A stretch of 64,000 nucleotides of DNA from Anaspis maculata (taxonomy: Eukaryota > Arthropoda > Insecta > Coleoptera > Scraptiidae): contig OX421964.1 in NCBI GenBank assembly GCA_949128115.1, positions 2,728,001 through 2,792,000 on the forward strand, given 5' to 3'. Every line of letters starts with the position of its first letter. Position 1 is the stretch's first letter. The notes below the pieces were generated by a model. It saw only the letters and a list, made by a program, of their open reading frames with translations. It had not been told where the DNA came from and did not search any database. This document shows, piece after piece, positions 1-12,214 of this stretch. The translations under genes were made by a program, and so were the position numbers.

Positions 1-1067
1 ATAGATTTTATATCCAGCTGGTGCTATAGTCTATAATTCAAAGACTTATCAGCAGCTCTGTTTCATGCTAGGTTCAATACCATTACACAAATTTACAATA
101 CGGAATACAAATCATCGCAATGAGCCTCTAATTAATTAGCCTGCAAAATTTTGTGTCTCGTTCATTTCTTATCTTGAAGTGTTTCGAAACGACACTGAAT
201 TTTCTTAGCATTACTCAAGGGGTTTCTCTTTGGAAACTCGGCCTCATGCCTTTAAATTCTTTGTCGCGCGAAAGGGTTAAATATCTTATTCTATGGGGAA
301 AATAACGCGTAATCAAGATTTTGCCCAGATTTGATTTGCATAAATGCTGCTAGTGCTTGTCTCAGCTAATAGAGCCTACAAAATCATGCTCTGTCGGAAG
401 CCAAATCTCTTAAAAGGGTTGCTGAGGTTTTCACCCTTTTTCTTGCGTCTGGAAGGTCGTTATCTGAAAGCAAGTGGCCGCATTTAAAAGCTCAAAGCTA
501 CTACGCAGTGAATTGAAATCGGCTTGACGATTCTCATGGCTGTTCAAAAGATCAAACAACCTACTATCATTTTCTTAACCAAAACAATTACTTCAAACTT
601 ATTTAAACAATAAGCATTTGATTACAATAGAAATCAGACTTGCCTTAATGTTTTCCTTTCACGTCACTGATGTACTACAAATCTATCACAGTGTTTTCGC
701 ACTTTTCTTAATTTATTCTTCTTGAAAAATATTAGTTTTCTTCCAGTCAAATACACCCGTTGTGCTCGACTCTTACCACTCGAATCTCTCCCCCGCGTCA
801 CTGTTCTTGGACCTATCTTATTTTCCCACACCCCGTCTCCCGTCACAACCCTCTCCGGCCTACAAACGTCGATGCCTGCATGCTTTCTTGCATCCGGTGT
901 CATTCCGACGCTGGCCGGCAAAAATCGATATATTTCGCATTCCTCAACCAAATTTCTTTCCTTTCCTTTACCGCCCGTAATGCTAATTTTATTCCCCAAT
1001 ATTTCATTCCCCTTTACTTTATAATTCTAAGGCGTTCTGCCACAGTACATTCTGCAAATAAACAATA
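1..1067. other. No gene recognised
   Basis: AT-rich sequence. Short open frames exist around 664-1067 on both strands, but they overlap each other, have no recognisable domain and look like chance frames. Nothing else is supported here. Confidence 0.5.
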
Positions 1068-1460
1068 ATGTCATCGAAAACATGCATTATCAAAGGATAT
1101 CCCAACACCTCCTCAAGTGCCCCACAAAAAATTGTCATCAGTGTACCCAAGTCTCAACCCCTGGGAAACAAGTGCCATACAGCTACCGGCGACAAAAGCC
1201 CAGCCCCATGGGGCCGCGGATATTTTTGCTGTGAAGATCATTTCTATGTAGGTAGAATCGTTGAACTTTGTGACCCCTTACCTGCAACAGTTTGTTTTTC
1301 ACAGCTGGAGTCCGATGCCCCAAACTAGAAGTAGTAGTATGTATAAGGTTGTGGGCTTAAAAATCATTCAAGAAAAATATGTAGTACCCCCCTTCAGAAA
1401 TGAGCTCACTACCTCACTGGCAGCAGATCGTGGAGGTATGCAAAGATAATGATTCCAAGG
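1068..1460 (+). pseudogene. THAP-domain protein remnant (DNA-transposon type)
   Basis: A frame starting with ATG at 1068 reads MSSKTC..GYPNTSS, then a stretch ending in YFCCEDHF, and stops at 1326. The Cys-x..Cys start and the C-x-DHF motif match the N-terminal THAP zinc finger (C2CH, DNA binding) found in many insect transposon-derived proteins. In the next frame (about 1336-1410) the tail continues as a YKVVG...YVVPPF-like segment, which corresponds to the usual sequence just after the finger, so a frameshift or small deletion has split the domain. I find no DDE catalytic domain downstream. The fragment is therefore a truncated, frame-broken THAP segment, probably left by a Harbinger/ISL2EU- or P-like element. 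A host THAP exon is the alternative. The family assignment rests on motif recognition. Confidence 0.5.
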
Positions 1461-1962
1461 AACACTTCGGAATGGGTGTGGCAGGAAGTGAAGTTATATG
1501 CCACCATCGAGGTAGGTGTTAGCAAGGATCTACAGCAGCTATCGTCACCATCAGCAACATAGCAAATCGACAGGCAGTAGAACTCAACGGCTCTTCCAAC
1601 TAAGTAGAACAACTCACCACTTCGCTTCCAAAACGAAAATTTGGTAGTCTGCCTGCAAATTAGCCACACCCAACATGTACTGTTTTTACATTTTATTTAA
1701 CTTTATAATAACATTCAGTTGTCAACTGTATAAAAATTAAAACAAATGAACCTGTTCTTCATATACTATTGAGTTTTCATTATTCAAGTATTTATAATAT
1801 GCATTACAGTGAACTAATACCACACTAATATTAATTAATAACAAATCCTAAATATGTACTAAATATTCCACTAGATCCATTATGCATGAAGCAAAAAAAC
1901 GTTTGAGAACTACTCTTTTCCAAGCAAAAGATAATTTTTTGACTCTCATGTACCTACCTATA
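1461..1962. other. No gene recognised
   Basis: AT-rich sequence between the THAP remnant and the minus-strand pseudogene. I see no coding signature beyond short chance frames. Confidence 0.4.
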
Positions 1963-2945
1963 CTATTTTGTCAAACTGGCCACCTTTTCACACGTCACTT
2001 CCAATAAAAGATCACTGCAGTATTTTACAAAGGTTTTATGTCGTAACTTCTGTATTGTTTCACAGTGTACTAGTGTCTTTAATAAAAAAATGATGAAGGG
2101 AAACCCTCTCTGCATCGGTTTCCTCATCACTATAAAAAGTGAATGAAATTCCATCTGAATTTGTTTTTAATCCACTTTCAACTACTTTATCTTTGAAATC
2201 TGAAGTTGTTGATTTAGTGGTACTACTTTTAACTTTGAAAATTTCCTGGAGTGTCCTTTAAGGGTAGTTCTCACTTTGGCTGAAGCAGATTTTTTCCAAT
2301 AGCACTCTGTGGAAATCACTGATGGATTTTGGCTTTTGTTCAGTAGCCAATATAGGAGGGCGGCGCCATGCTTACGGCCTCCTGTAACGAAGTTACACAA
2401 TCAATTTCAATTCAATTCAAATTCATTGATACCAAACTACAAAACAATGATATCCTTCACTTCGTCAAACTTGAATCGTAAGAAGTTTGCTAACATAATA
2501 ATACCGCACCCTACCTGAACTAGCCGCACAATCTCCACAGGTACATAAGACAACCTCCTCTGTTTCTTCTTCAATGATGACTGTAACAGCATTTGGAGTA
2601 CTTCGGACTTTCTGCTCCGGTGTTGCTTTGGCAGTACATGACGTTTTATTACGTTTCACCTGTACAAACTCTATATAGCTTCGTCTCCATATATTTGTTT
2701 GCTACCTCTGCAAAAAAAGGAATGATGAATTGATTGAAATAAGGTAGGTGCTAGAGGCTCGCTTGCCGCTTGCTTATGAGTCACAAAGCCTCACCTGCTA
2801 GTTTTAACGTTTCTCACGCCATGTGCGAGAAAATCCGCGTTTCTTCTATAAAAATTGTCTACCATGTCCGCATCAACTTCTGGGAGATTTCTGTCGTTGG
2901 CTTCTTCGAAACCAACTTCAATTTTTTTCAAATAGGCTAGTGGAC
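1963..2945 (-). pseudogene. SWIM zinc-finger / YqaJ-type nuclease family pseudogene with introns
   Basis: Read on the minus strand, three exon-like blocks join with GT-AG introns. Block 1 (about 2945-2795) contains LPEVDADMVDNFYRRN and ends at donor AG/GTGAG. An 87 bp intron (2794-2708) ends in TTTTTTGCAG. Block 2 (2707-2515) contains GSKQIYGDEAI and then CTCGDCAASSG. A 133 bp intron (2514-2382) follows. Block 3 (2381 to about 2190) begins GRKHGAALLYW and carries NPSVISTECYWKKS. A further block at 2154-1963 ends in a segment (FVKYCSDLLLEVTCEKVA) like the entry to a YqaJ-type nuclease domain. This order resembles insect proteins with a SWIM zinc finger followed by a YqaJ recombinase-like nuclease. 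It is broken: near 2671-2677 a two-base insertion causes a frameshift and stop, and the SWIM Cys in C-x-H is Arg. The nuclease core is absent. The upstream side ends 39 bp from a palindromic insertion. Confidence 0.6.
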
Positions 2946-2983
2946 ATGGTTTTTTTTATTTCTTTTTATGAAAGATCCTCTTA

Positions 2984-4468
2984 GTGGGGTTGGTAGCCAT
3001 TCCTATACGGCATTTGATGATACCGAAAATTTCTTTCGCATGAGTGTTCTATAAGGCCCAACGAACGATATTAGAAGGGGAAGCACAAAAGCTTCCCCTT
3101 AGGGGGGCCGCAGGGGGCCCTGTCAAGTTGACGGTCCAAGAACTCCTACCAAACCATCTTTCAATTTCATTGTATCACTCAAATGGGGATGATGTGATTC
3201 CATTGTGAGTCTCGATGGCACTGGTCCCCATGTCTCTTTCATCCTTCATGCTTGAAAAAATAATTTCTTCGGGAGGTCAGAGAAATCACTTTTTATTTTT
3301 TTAGACATACAAGAGGATGTGAAGTTGGCATGTTTTGTGTCTTAACCTATTATTTGGCATTCCCAAGATCCTATTATGAAGTCAATTTTTCAAATTCTCA
3401 CTTTTGGGTTGATTGGTAGGCTAAGAAGTAGGTATTTTTTAACATCCAGTTCAGACGTACTTTTTTCGGTGTCCAACTGGAGGTTATTGAAATAATCGCA
3501 GGGGTGGATAGACTGGACTATTTTCCTAACATTATGTCGAGGAAATCAATCCCAAACTGCACATGGAGAGTACACTAATTATTTTTCTTTCCGTCGGTCG
3601 AATTGCGATGCCTACTACGCCCGTCAGGGAGAACGCTGAGCATCGCCAGACTAAACTAGTATGAAAACAGCCTGAACGAATTCAAAACTGCCGGAAACAT
3701 TCATTATGTGGTTCGACATTCAATTCTGAGTCAGCACTCAGAGTTTTAGTCAGTTTTGAGTTTGTTTAGGCTGTTTTTATACCAGTTTAGGCTGGCGATG
3801 CTCAGCGTTCTCCTTGACGGGCGTAGTAGGCATCGCAATTCAACCGACCGAAAGAAAAATAATATGTGTACTCTCTATTCGCGGTTTATGATGATTTTCT
3901 CGACATTATGTTCAGAAAATAGTTCAGTGGATCCACCCCTGATGATGATTTCAATAACCTCCAGTTGGACACTGAAAAAAGTTTGTCTGAACTGGATGTT
4001 AAAAAAATACCTAGTTCTTAGCCTACCAATCAACCCAAAATTGAGAATTTGAAAAATTGACTTCATAATAGGATCTTGGGAATGCCAAATAACAGGTCAA
4101 GACACAAAACATGCCAACTTCGCATCCTCTTGTATGTTTAAAAAAATAAAAAGTGATTTCTCTGACATCCCGAAGAAATTATTTTTTCAAGCATGAAGGA
4201 TGAAAGAGGCATGGCTACCAATGCCATCGAGATTCACAATGGAGTCACATCATCCCCATTTGAGTGATACAACGAAATTGAAAGATGGTTTAGTAGGAGT
4301 TCTTGGACCCTCAACTTGACAGGGCCCCCTGCGGCCCCCTTAAGGAGAAGCTTTTGTGCTTCCCCTTCTAATATCATTTGATAGACCTTGCAGAACACTC
4401 ATGCAAAAGGAATTTTCTGTTTCATTAAATGCCGTATAGTACCGTTTTTTGATGTGTACCGACCCCAC
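2984..4468. mobile_element. 1485 bp palindromic TIR element, TA target duplication
   Basis: The left arm (2984 to about 3680) reads back as the right arm (about 3763-4468), with a short non-palindromic centre. The ends are GTGGGGTYGGTA inverted, and each end is flanked by TA (2982-2983 and 4469-4470). The arms differ by scattered substitutions and small indels, so the palindrome is not new. I see no transposase or long frame. The TA duplication suggests mobilisation in trans by a Tc1/mariner-like enzyme, which is an inference. A transcript through it would fold into a ~700 bp hairpin. Confidence 0.8.
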
Positions 4469-4470
4469 TA

Positions 4471-7389
4471 TCTCAAATTTGTTGCATTGGCAAGATGATT
4501 TTGTTTAAAAAGTTTTTGTACATATAAAAAAAAACATGAAAAAGATTTGTCTGTTTGAATGGCGCGGCAAGTGCGTGACGTCACATTTTGAGGAGCCAAT
4601 AGAAACTCTGGTTGACCATTCAATGACTGAAGAACACCTTCTCGTTTTGAACTGATTTATACCAAAAAATATAATGAAATGCTGGAGTGCTATGGTTTGA
4701 CCTCACATTTTGGTCGATTCTTCCTTAAAATTCACTAATTTTTGCTCGTGCAGGCTTCGGATTAATGTCACAACAGTGTTATTAGTGCCATATGAGTGGC
4801 AGCACTGCAAGTGTTACATGCCATATGTCAACCCCACGTCAAATAATCTAGTTTTTTTTAATACAATTTCGCTTCATAATACATAATGACTCCATGTACT
4901 GGCATCAAAAATAAGTTCCTTGTGATAAAGTTGTGCTCGCACGTGAAAATACACCACTACGTAATAGATCCAGAACGAATGCTTCGATCGAATGTCAAAT
5001 GCGTTCCCCTCTCTTTCCTCTCTCCCACCTCCTAGCCCACATTTAAGCTGTGACGTAGCATATTATTCCTGATTTGAATAAGTCCACTTTCAAATTGATT
5101 TTTTACCGAAATGAAATCAAATTTCGAAAAAAATTTCCAGCTATAAATTCGTCATTCAGATATTTATCAGGTTTATGATACTTTTATACTGAAATGCGAT
5201 TGATGTCCAGTAGCCTATTTAGCACAAAAAACAACTCAATACGTTCAGGAAATATGACCGCAAACTCTCACAACAAGAGGAATCAGGAATGTGAGGTTAG
5301 ATAAATCAGAGATAAATGACAGACATGTAAATAATGACAACGTGGCAACGCTGCTTCATGTCAACTGCGGTCTTGCTTTCATTCCATTGGTGGATGAGTT
5401 TAGCCGTGAATTCAGTCGATTTAAACAGAGGGAGTGCGAAGAGCCAAATTTCAAGTTCTTTTCCCTGGACCGATTTTTTTTTTGTTTCATCTCCACAGTA
5501 TCTAGTTTTAGGTACTTGAGCATCGATTTACATCAGAAAATCGCATTTTGTGATTTTCGTACAAGACCCCATTGTGCAAATGTGTTCTACCCGCTTATTG
5601 GGATCTCCAGCTTGTGCGAACGATCTAGAATCATCGCGTTTGCCCTCAGATGTATTGGAATCGCACGAGGTTTGCAACTCGTATCAATAGCGTCAGTATT
5701 GCATCTATACAGGTCATTCTACTTTCGTATAATAGTCTTATGAGTAAATAAACAGAAATGAAACGGCGCAGATTTTATGATTATGCGTTATGCGTCTAGA
5801 CGTACAAATCTAGTAATACCATCATCAAATAAATCCTTGGCTCGTTCAGCTACACCCACGGCACTATGAGAGAGAGAGAGAAAAACGTCCTGAAATATAG
5901 CGGGGACGAAAGCCAGAGGAACAGCCACTCGGCGGAAGGAAAATGGAAAATTGTAGACATCAACAAACGTCATAAGTCATAGCACTCATAGCCTGGGAAT
6001 CTTTATGCAATATACGCGCGGGTTTCCCGTCTCGGAACTAATGAGAGCCGGCGGGAGCAAAACTTCCTCTAACTTGCGAGTTAGTTTAGGGACTTCTGGG
6101 GTTTTGCTAACTAATTCTTGATGTGTTGTCATGTAACAAAGCCTCTGAGGGTCGGGCATGTTACAGCGAATCGGAATGGGGAACGATTTTCCCCATTCCT
6201 CCCTTCCGTTTTCATCATAAAACAGCAATTATACATAAATCTTGAAAATAATTTCAAGAAATATGCCCCTGGTAATGTGCAAATGACAAAAAAAACACAT
6301 TTCCTGCTGTGGCGTCGTTCAATTACACTTGAAGCGAGTTTTTGTTTGAAATGTGTAGTGCGATCAAATACCTGTACATCAACGATTTAAAATGATTTCA
6401 GCCACGTGCTGGGATTCTTGAAAGGGCCCGGGAAAATTCATGGTAAAAGGCCCCTCCCCCCCGACTAGAGGTGCCAGATTTTCAAAAAATCGAAACCAGG
6501 ACAAGAATTTCTGAATTAGAAAAGTGAAAAAATAATACCAAATGCTTACCTTTTGAAGTGCAAGCGAATCGAGCGAAATGGCGCCGCAGCCGAAAATTTT
6601 TTGGAATGATGATAATAGTGCTAATTATAATACCGAAAACAAATTTTAAGTAGGTAAGCTCTCTAGTTTTTTATATTTTCATTCTCTTATTTTTTTTTTC
6701 TCAATTCAACACTACATACTAGCTAATCAAAACTAATTGGACACGTCCCAAAAAAAAACTGGATCCGATTACTGATACAGAACATATCCTTACGATCTAA
6801 AAAGTCTGGAAATCAAATATTCAATAGTCAATTTTATGCTCAAAAAAAAATCCATCCAGTTTTTTAAAAATTTAAAAATGTAAAAAAAAGACAAGAAAGG
6901 CCCCTTGAGGCCCTACGGCTGAGGGCCTACCGAGAAATACCCGGCTGCCCGGCGGGTCAGCACGCGCCTGAATGATTTATATCGCTACGTGTCGCACCGT
7001 TAAGTGCGTGCTACTGAATGAGCTGAGCTGTCAACATATTGGTAAGCAGCTAACGTACACAATCTGGTGAAAGCTCCAGTGGAGCTTGGAATAAGCTCTC
7101 AGACGGCTGACGTTTCGTGTTCGATAAAATCATTTCGCATCACTTCAAAGTGTGCAAACATGTATACTTGTTAACTTTTTTTTTACGCGAACAAAAGCTT
7201 TTAGGAAAATCCTATACACATACACAAGTATTATAAAAAGGGGTGCAAAGCTCTCCCTCTCTTCTATTAATTATTGATTCACGAGCCGTTTATTTTTTGC
7301 AAATACACCTACAGCCCGAAAAGGCAGATATATGAGCAAAAAATATATTTCGCTGCCCCAAGCGATCATCCAGCGAAAAAAGTGACGTA
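4471..7389. other. No gene recognised; AT-rich, simple repeats
   Basis: A 150-codon open frame at 5291-5743 (+) has no domain, no homology I recognise and unremarkable composition. I do not call it a gene. A short (GA)n run lies at about 5870-5881. The stretch 6400-7390 is A/T-run-rich. Nothing else is supported. Confidence 0.4.
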
Positions 7390-7435
7390 TAATGCTCGGT
7401 TTATGTATAGCGATTTGACCAGCGAAAGGGGATGA

Positions 7436-7745
7436 AATCGCTAGGCGATACACCTCCGGCCAATGGCGTGCGGGCGGAAGGTGAGGATGTCGCCAGGAAA
7501 CGGCGGGGCAGCGAAAGAATCTTGGTCGGGCCGGCCGTGGCCACCGGGTGGCCGGCCAGACTTTATGTTGCTAAGTTTTGGCAAGATTTCTCTGACCAAT
7601 GGGGTGCGAATGAAAGCTGGTGGCAGATCGAAATCATCGCAGCGAGGGGACGACGCGGGGGCGAAAAAAAAGCTTGGGCCGGCCAAGCTTTTTCCGCCAT
7701 TCCGCCGCGATTTCAATTTGAGTGCAGTGTGTCAAAATCTGACAG
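7436..7745. promoter_or_regulatory. GC-rich hairpin block at TIR-proximal end (possible promoter)
   Basis: This stretch is much richer in G+C than its surroundings. It contains nested inverted repeats (GGCCGGCC...GGCCGGCC at about 7529-7560) and a hairpin formed by AAAAAGCTTGG and CCAAGCTTTTT at about 7665-7694. The same block recurs inverted in copy 2 (about 15610-15930) and direct in copy 3 (about 15970-16210). It could be a promoter region or subterminal transposase-binding sequence. Neither is shown by sequence alone. Confidence 0.3.
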
Positions 7746-9199
7746 TCAGTATGTCACCTAACCGAAATTAAAAGGAATTCTCTCGGCCATTTCTGCTCGA
7801 AATGACCCGTTTCAACTCGTCACATTCGTCAGGATCACTGGAGGTTCATGGGAGCAGCTGCGGAAAGCCAGGAGCTAATGCCGGAGAGCAAGCAACAGAG
7901 AGGCGTTGCTGCGAGCCCTTGCAGAGTATCAGCAACAACAGCACCGACAACGGGGCAACTGTGGGGACACAAGGGATGCAACTCCAGGTCCTACATACTG
8001 TTATCCACCAAAGTGAAGTACGAGCACCACCTCCAGACACAGAATAGTATGATTGTGCAGCTGCCCGCTGCCGCCCCGCCAATGAAATTGAATAGTGCCA
8101 TTTTGGAGGACCAGTATACCCACACCTTTGGACATGAATATCAGTCATCTTTTGGAACTCCACTACCTAGCACATTAAGTTTTCAATTTTTAGATCAGTT
8201 TACCACTCCATCAGAGATGTTAGGGACAACTCATGATTAATTTTCAACAATAGGCCCCCAAAGTTTTCAATTTTGTATATTTACTTATTCCCATAATTAT
8301 GTACAGTTTATCTACTATTATTAAAACATTTCAACTACAACAGCTTGCATCTTATTCCTTCCCACGCCATCGTCTTTTTGTCAGTCACCTCGGTTGAGTC
8401 GTAGAGATATACCGACTTTTTCTTTGTCAGGGAGTTTGGCCATATGAGCCATGTCCATGATCCACGGAAGTAATTAGGCACCTACTTGCACCCACTCTGC
8501 ATATTTGCGACTTCAGTTGCTCTCCTACATAATATCTAGTAGAGCTCGTGAGGGTTTCAACTTCGTTCTTTGTGATACCAAGGCGCCACTTTGCACACAA
8601 GAGTATTTTCAAGTCTTAAAGTGGTGACCTGTAACAGTTGAGTTGGCGACATTTGACTGGCTCTTAGGGAGCGATGTAGATGCCTTTCTTATAGTTGAAG
8701 ATACCGAGGAAGATACCAATTTTCTTGAAACATAATAAGAGCAACATTCCAATTTTTTTTATCTCAGAAGCCAAAAGAGCTGGATATTTGAAAATCACCA
8801 TATATTTGGAATTCTATGCTTTGATAGTGCTTTGAGCCGTTCAACATTTCAACAGCCAAAAACCTTTAACCGTTTCAAAATACTTGAAAAAAATCAAGAA
8901 ATTTTCTTTTTTTCCCTAATAAATCGGTGGTTTTCTTGGGTACTGGAGTCCACAATCATTGCTTGACTCAAAAATAATGTACTTAGTCAACTTTTTTTCT
9001 TCTTGACCTTCATCTTGGATCCGCTTTTTAGGCGACTGTTCAAATGTTGCATGGAAATTCTTCAAATGGTAACATGCAATCATCCATTTGCAAAAAAAAA
9101 TCTTGAGCTAAGACAATGACTTTTTCGCCCAAAAAAACTGGTTCTTAACACTTGATGGCGTTCATCATGAGTTTCTAAGATTGGATTTTGGAGGACTTT

Positions 9200-10115
9200 C
9201 TTGAGTTCATTTCACACTACTTGAAGAACATGTGTACAAAATTTCAACCCTCTACTATTTTTTCCGAAGTTGCTAGGGTTTTTTGAACATAGTGACTGGA
9301 CTAACAACACTTCTGAAGAATCTTGAAATGTAAATAGATCTTGAGAACTTGTAGGATGATCGAGTTTCAGCTTGACTTTCACACAAAGGTCATTTACTTC
9401 TTTCCCTTCTCCTGAATACTGATGTTGGTAGATCATGGCGATGTCCCTGGAAGGAGTCTCCGGGAAATCGCCGATACAAATGCTGCTGAGCAACGGTGCC
9501 AACACAGCCTTGGAGAAGACCATTTGGTTCAATCTTCGAAAGCTACTTTTTCCGTTGTCTATGTGGAGCTAGAAGTATCGTTCGTTGAGCAGATTGTTCA
9601 CGGAATTCAAAAATCCGCGGCATGAAACGAATTCGTGATTTTTTACTAAGAAGTTCTTTCTCCAAACGCATCGTAGGGATTCGTAGGCAGCAGCGAGGTC
9701 CACAAACACCGCTCCTGACTTATTTCTCTGGAATCCATTTTTGGTGTGTTGTCGAAGACAGGGCTTGTTCCCAGCAGGTTCTCCCAGGCAGGACCGGAAT
9801 TCTACCTGCTCGCGTGGAAGACTGTTCTTCATCAGGGAACTGAGACGAATGGTGGATGGGTTGTTCTAGATAGAAGCTTGTAGCCTACGCTCAGCAGGGC
9901 TATGGGAGCTCAGGCTCTGAAGTTCTCCAGGCTTCAAAATTCTTAGAATTTTTCTGGTCTTGCAACTTTAAGGTGAATGATTGGTAAAATTCATTGAAAA
10001 CGTTGCAAAAATCGAAGAATTACCCTGCCTCCACTACGCTTGATGGACTCTGGTAGTACGCCATCGAAGCCAGGTGCTCCTTTGCTTTTCATTTGAGTAA
10101 TTTGCCGTATGCAGT
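9200..10115 (-). pseudogene. Decayed non-LTR reverse transcriptase in copy 1
   Basis: Read on the minus strand through several frameshifts, the order is that of a Jockey-group reverse transcriptase: MKSKGAPGFDGVLPESIK (finger region, about 10095-10040), ALLSVGYKLL (about 9900), GAVFVDLAAAYESL with the motif A aspartate (about 9710-9670), then a degraded motif B/C stretch reading VLAPLLSSICIGDFPETPSR followed by a degraded active site (about 9505-9440). The catalytic YADD box is not intact. Frameshifts and stops exclude function. The same remnant lies inside copies 2 and 3, so the element captured it, or was hit by it, before copying. The protein partners and endonuclease are not visible. Confidence 0.65.
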
Positions 10116-12214
10116 TCTTCAATAGTGAATGGGTTAATCAATTTTTACCTTGTTGATTGCACTTCTTCATCATAATACGCAATTTCTTGTTGACGATTCT
10201 TCTATCTAGAGCGTCTATCTTCTACTTCGACATCTTCAAAATCCTGCGAGGAAATCTCTCTGTTTGTGGATGTTTGCATTCTTTGCGGCAGTTGCTGCTC
10301 ATGTTGTTTTGCACTTACGAGTCGTACTGGGAATTATTGAAAGACGAATTACCATGCAAAGCAGAGAAGACAACTGTTATTGCTACCTGTGTAATCAGCT
10401 GTTCCATTCTTTCATTGCTCTGGAGTAACGTGACCCCCAGTATCTGAATTTGAAAATTCTGGTGGGATGGATGTAGTTGCAGGTCTCTTTTCACTCTTTT
10501 CTTTCAATTTCAACCAAATTTTCTTGCGTTTCTACTGGTGGTATATACTAGGACAGATGGTAGTTCAACAACACCGAAAAGATTATGGCCAAACCGAGAC
10601 GAGGTTATTCTCGAGTAGGTATTCTGAATGTTTTTCTCGATCTTGGATGCTTCAACAATACAATCAGAGTGAAACCAGTCACTTTTTTCGTGGCGGTTCT
10701 GTTATATCAACCGACTGTAGCATCATCTCTTCCTTGCAATCCAGCAGTGCCGACATTTCTGCGCCTTTTTTGCCTTGCCGCAGTAGAAGCAGTCCACTGA
10801 GTAGGCATCGTAGAGCCCGAGATAGAACCTCAGCTGTCCTCCAGCGTCCAGGGATGGTTTGCGCTCTCACATCCTTACTTCTGGGCTTGTTCGACTGTTT
10901 GATAAAAATAGACACCCCATTAAGCTCCTTGTCCGATTTGTTATGACTACGATTCAGTTTACTTACCGTTTGTAATTCGGGAACGTTGATGAGGAGGTTT
11001 ATATCGTTTATACACACACAGAAAACGTTTCGTTAATTTTTATTTGTCAAAGAGACATTCAAATTGACATCAAAAGTCACCGCAATTTATGCAATCAACG
11101 ATGGCTGGATGTCGCTGGGCGATGCTCGCTGGTCAAATCGCTATACATAAACCAAGCATTATGCTTGGTTTATGTATAGCGATTTGACCAGCGAACATCG
11201 CCCAGCGACATCCAGCCATCGTTGATTGCATAAATTGCGATGACTTTTAATGTCAATATGTGAATGTCTCTCTGACAAGTAGAAATCAACGAGATGTTTT
11301 CTGTGTGTGTATGAACGATATAAACCTTCTCATCAACGTTCCTGATGAACAAACGGTAAGTAAACTGATTCGTAGTCATAACAAATCGGACAAGGAGCTT
11401 GATGGGATGTCTATTTTTATCAAACAGTTGAACAAGCCCAGAAGTAGGAATGTGAGAGCGCAAACCATCCCTGGACGCTGAAGGAGAGCTGATGAGGTTA
11501 TATCTCGGGTTTTATGACGCCAACTGAGTGGACTGCTTTTACTGCGTCAAGGCAAAAAAGGCGCAGAAATATCGGCACTGTTGGATTGCAAGGAAGAGAT
11601 GATGCTACAGTCGGTTAATATACCTACCAGAATTGCCACGAGAAAAGTGACTGGTTTCACTCTGATTGTATCGTTGAAGCATCCACAATCAAGAAAAACA
11701 TTTAGAATACCTACTCGAGAATAACCTTGTCTCGGTTTGGCCATAATCTTTTGGACTCGTGTTGTTGGACTCTCATCTGTCGTAGTATATACCACCAGTA
11801 GAAACGCAAGAAAATTTGGTTGAAATTGAAAGAAAAGGCTGAAAAGCGACCTGCAACTACATCATCCCACCAGAATTTCTAGATTCATATACTGGGGGTC
11901 ACGTTACTCCAGAGCAATGAAAGAATGGAATAGCTGATTACACAGGTAGCAATAACAGTTGTCTTTTTTGCTTTGCATGGTAATCCCTCCCTCAATAATT
12001 CGCAGTACGACTCGTAAGTGCAAAACAACAAGAGCAGCAACTGCCGCAAAGAATGCAAACATCCACATTCAGAGAGAATTGCTCGCAGGATTTTGAAGAT
12101 GTCAAAGTAGAAGATAGACGCTCTAGATAGAAGAATCGTCAACAAGAAATTGCATAATATGATCAAGAAGTCCAATCAACAAGGTTTGAAAATTCATCAA
12201 CCAATCCACCATTG

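Larger units (their letters stand above)
7393..11158 (+). mobile_element. TIR element copy 1 of 3
   Basis: The ends are the inverted repeat TGCTYGGTTTATGTATAGCG..., continuing ATTTGACCAGCGAA. The left end is preceded by TAA (7390-7392) and the right end is followed by TTA (11159-11161). From left to right it contains a GC-rich 300 bp block with a strong hairpin (about 7665-7694), a ~250 bp segment open in several frames (7800-8240) that recurs in all three copies, AT-rich sequence, and a decayed minus-strand reverse transcriptase. The TWA-type trinucleotide at the ends is what PIF/Harbinger elements duplicate, but I see no Harbinger transposase, so the copy is probably non-autonomous. It lacks a few segments that are present in copies 2 and 3. 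Confidence 0.7.

Noticed and set aside
5291..5743. 150-codon open frame on the plus strand
   Set aside because: No recognisable domain, no splice or family context; a second frame overlaps it. Probably chance.
7802..8240. Several overlapping frames (81-130 codons) conserved in the three array copies
   Set aside because: All three copies are recent, so openness in several frames on both strands is shared by descent. No single frame shows protein-like conservation and none has a known domain.
10467..10946. 159-codon frame and a C-x2-C..C-x2-C zinc-finger-like frame on the opposite strand (about 10840-10720)
   Set aside because: Both lie in decayed sequence inside the TIR element and are broken in other copies; the cysteine spacing alone is not enough.
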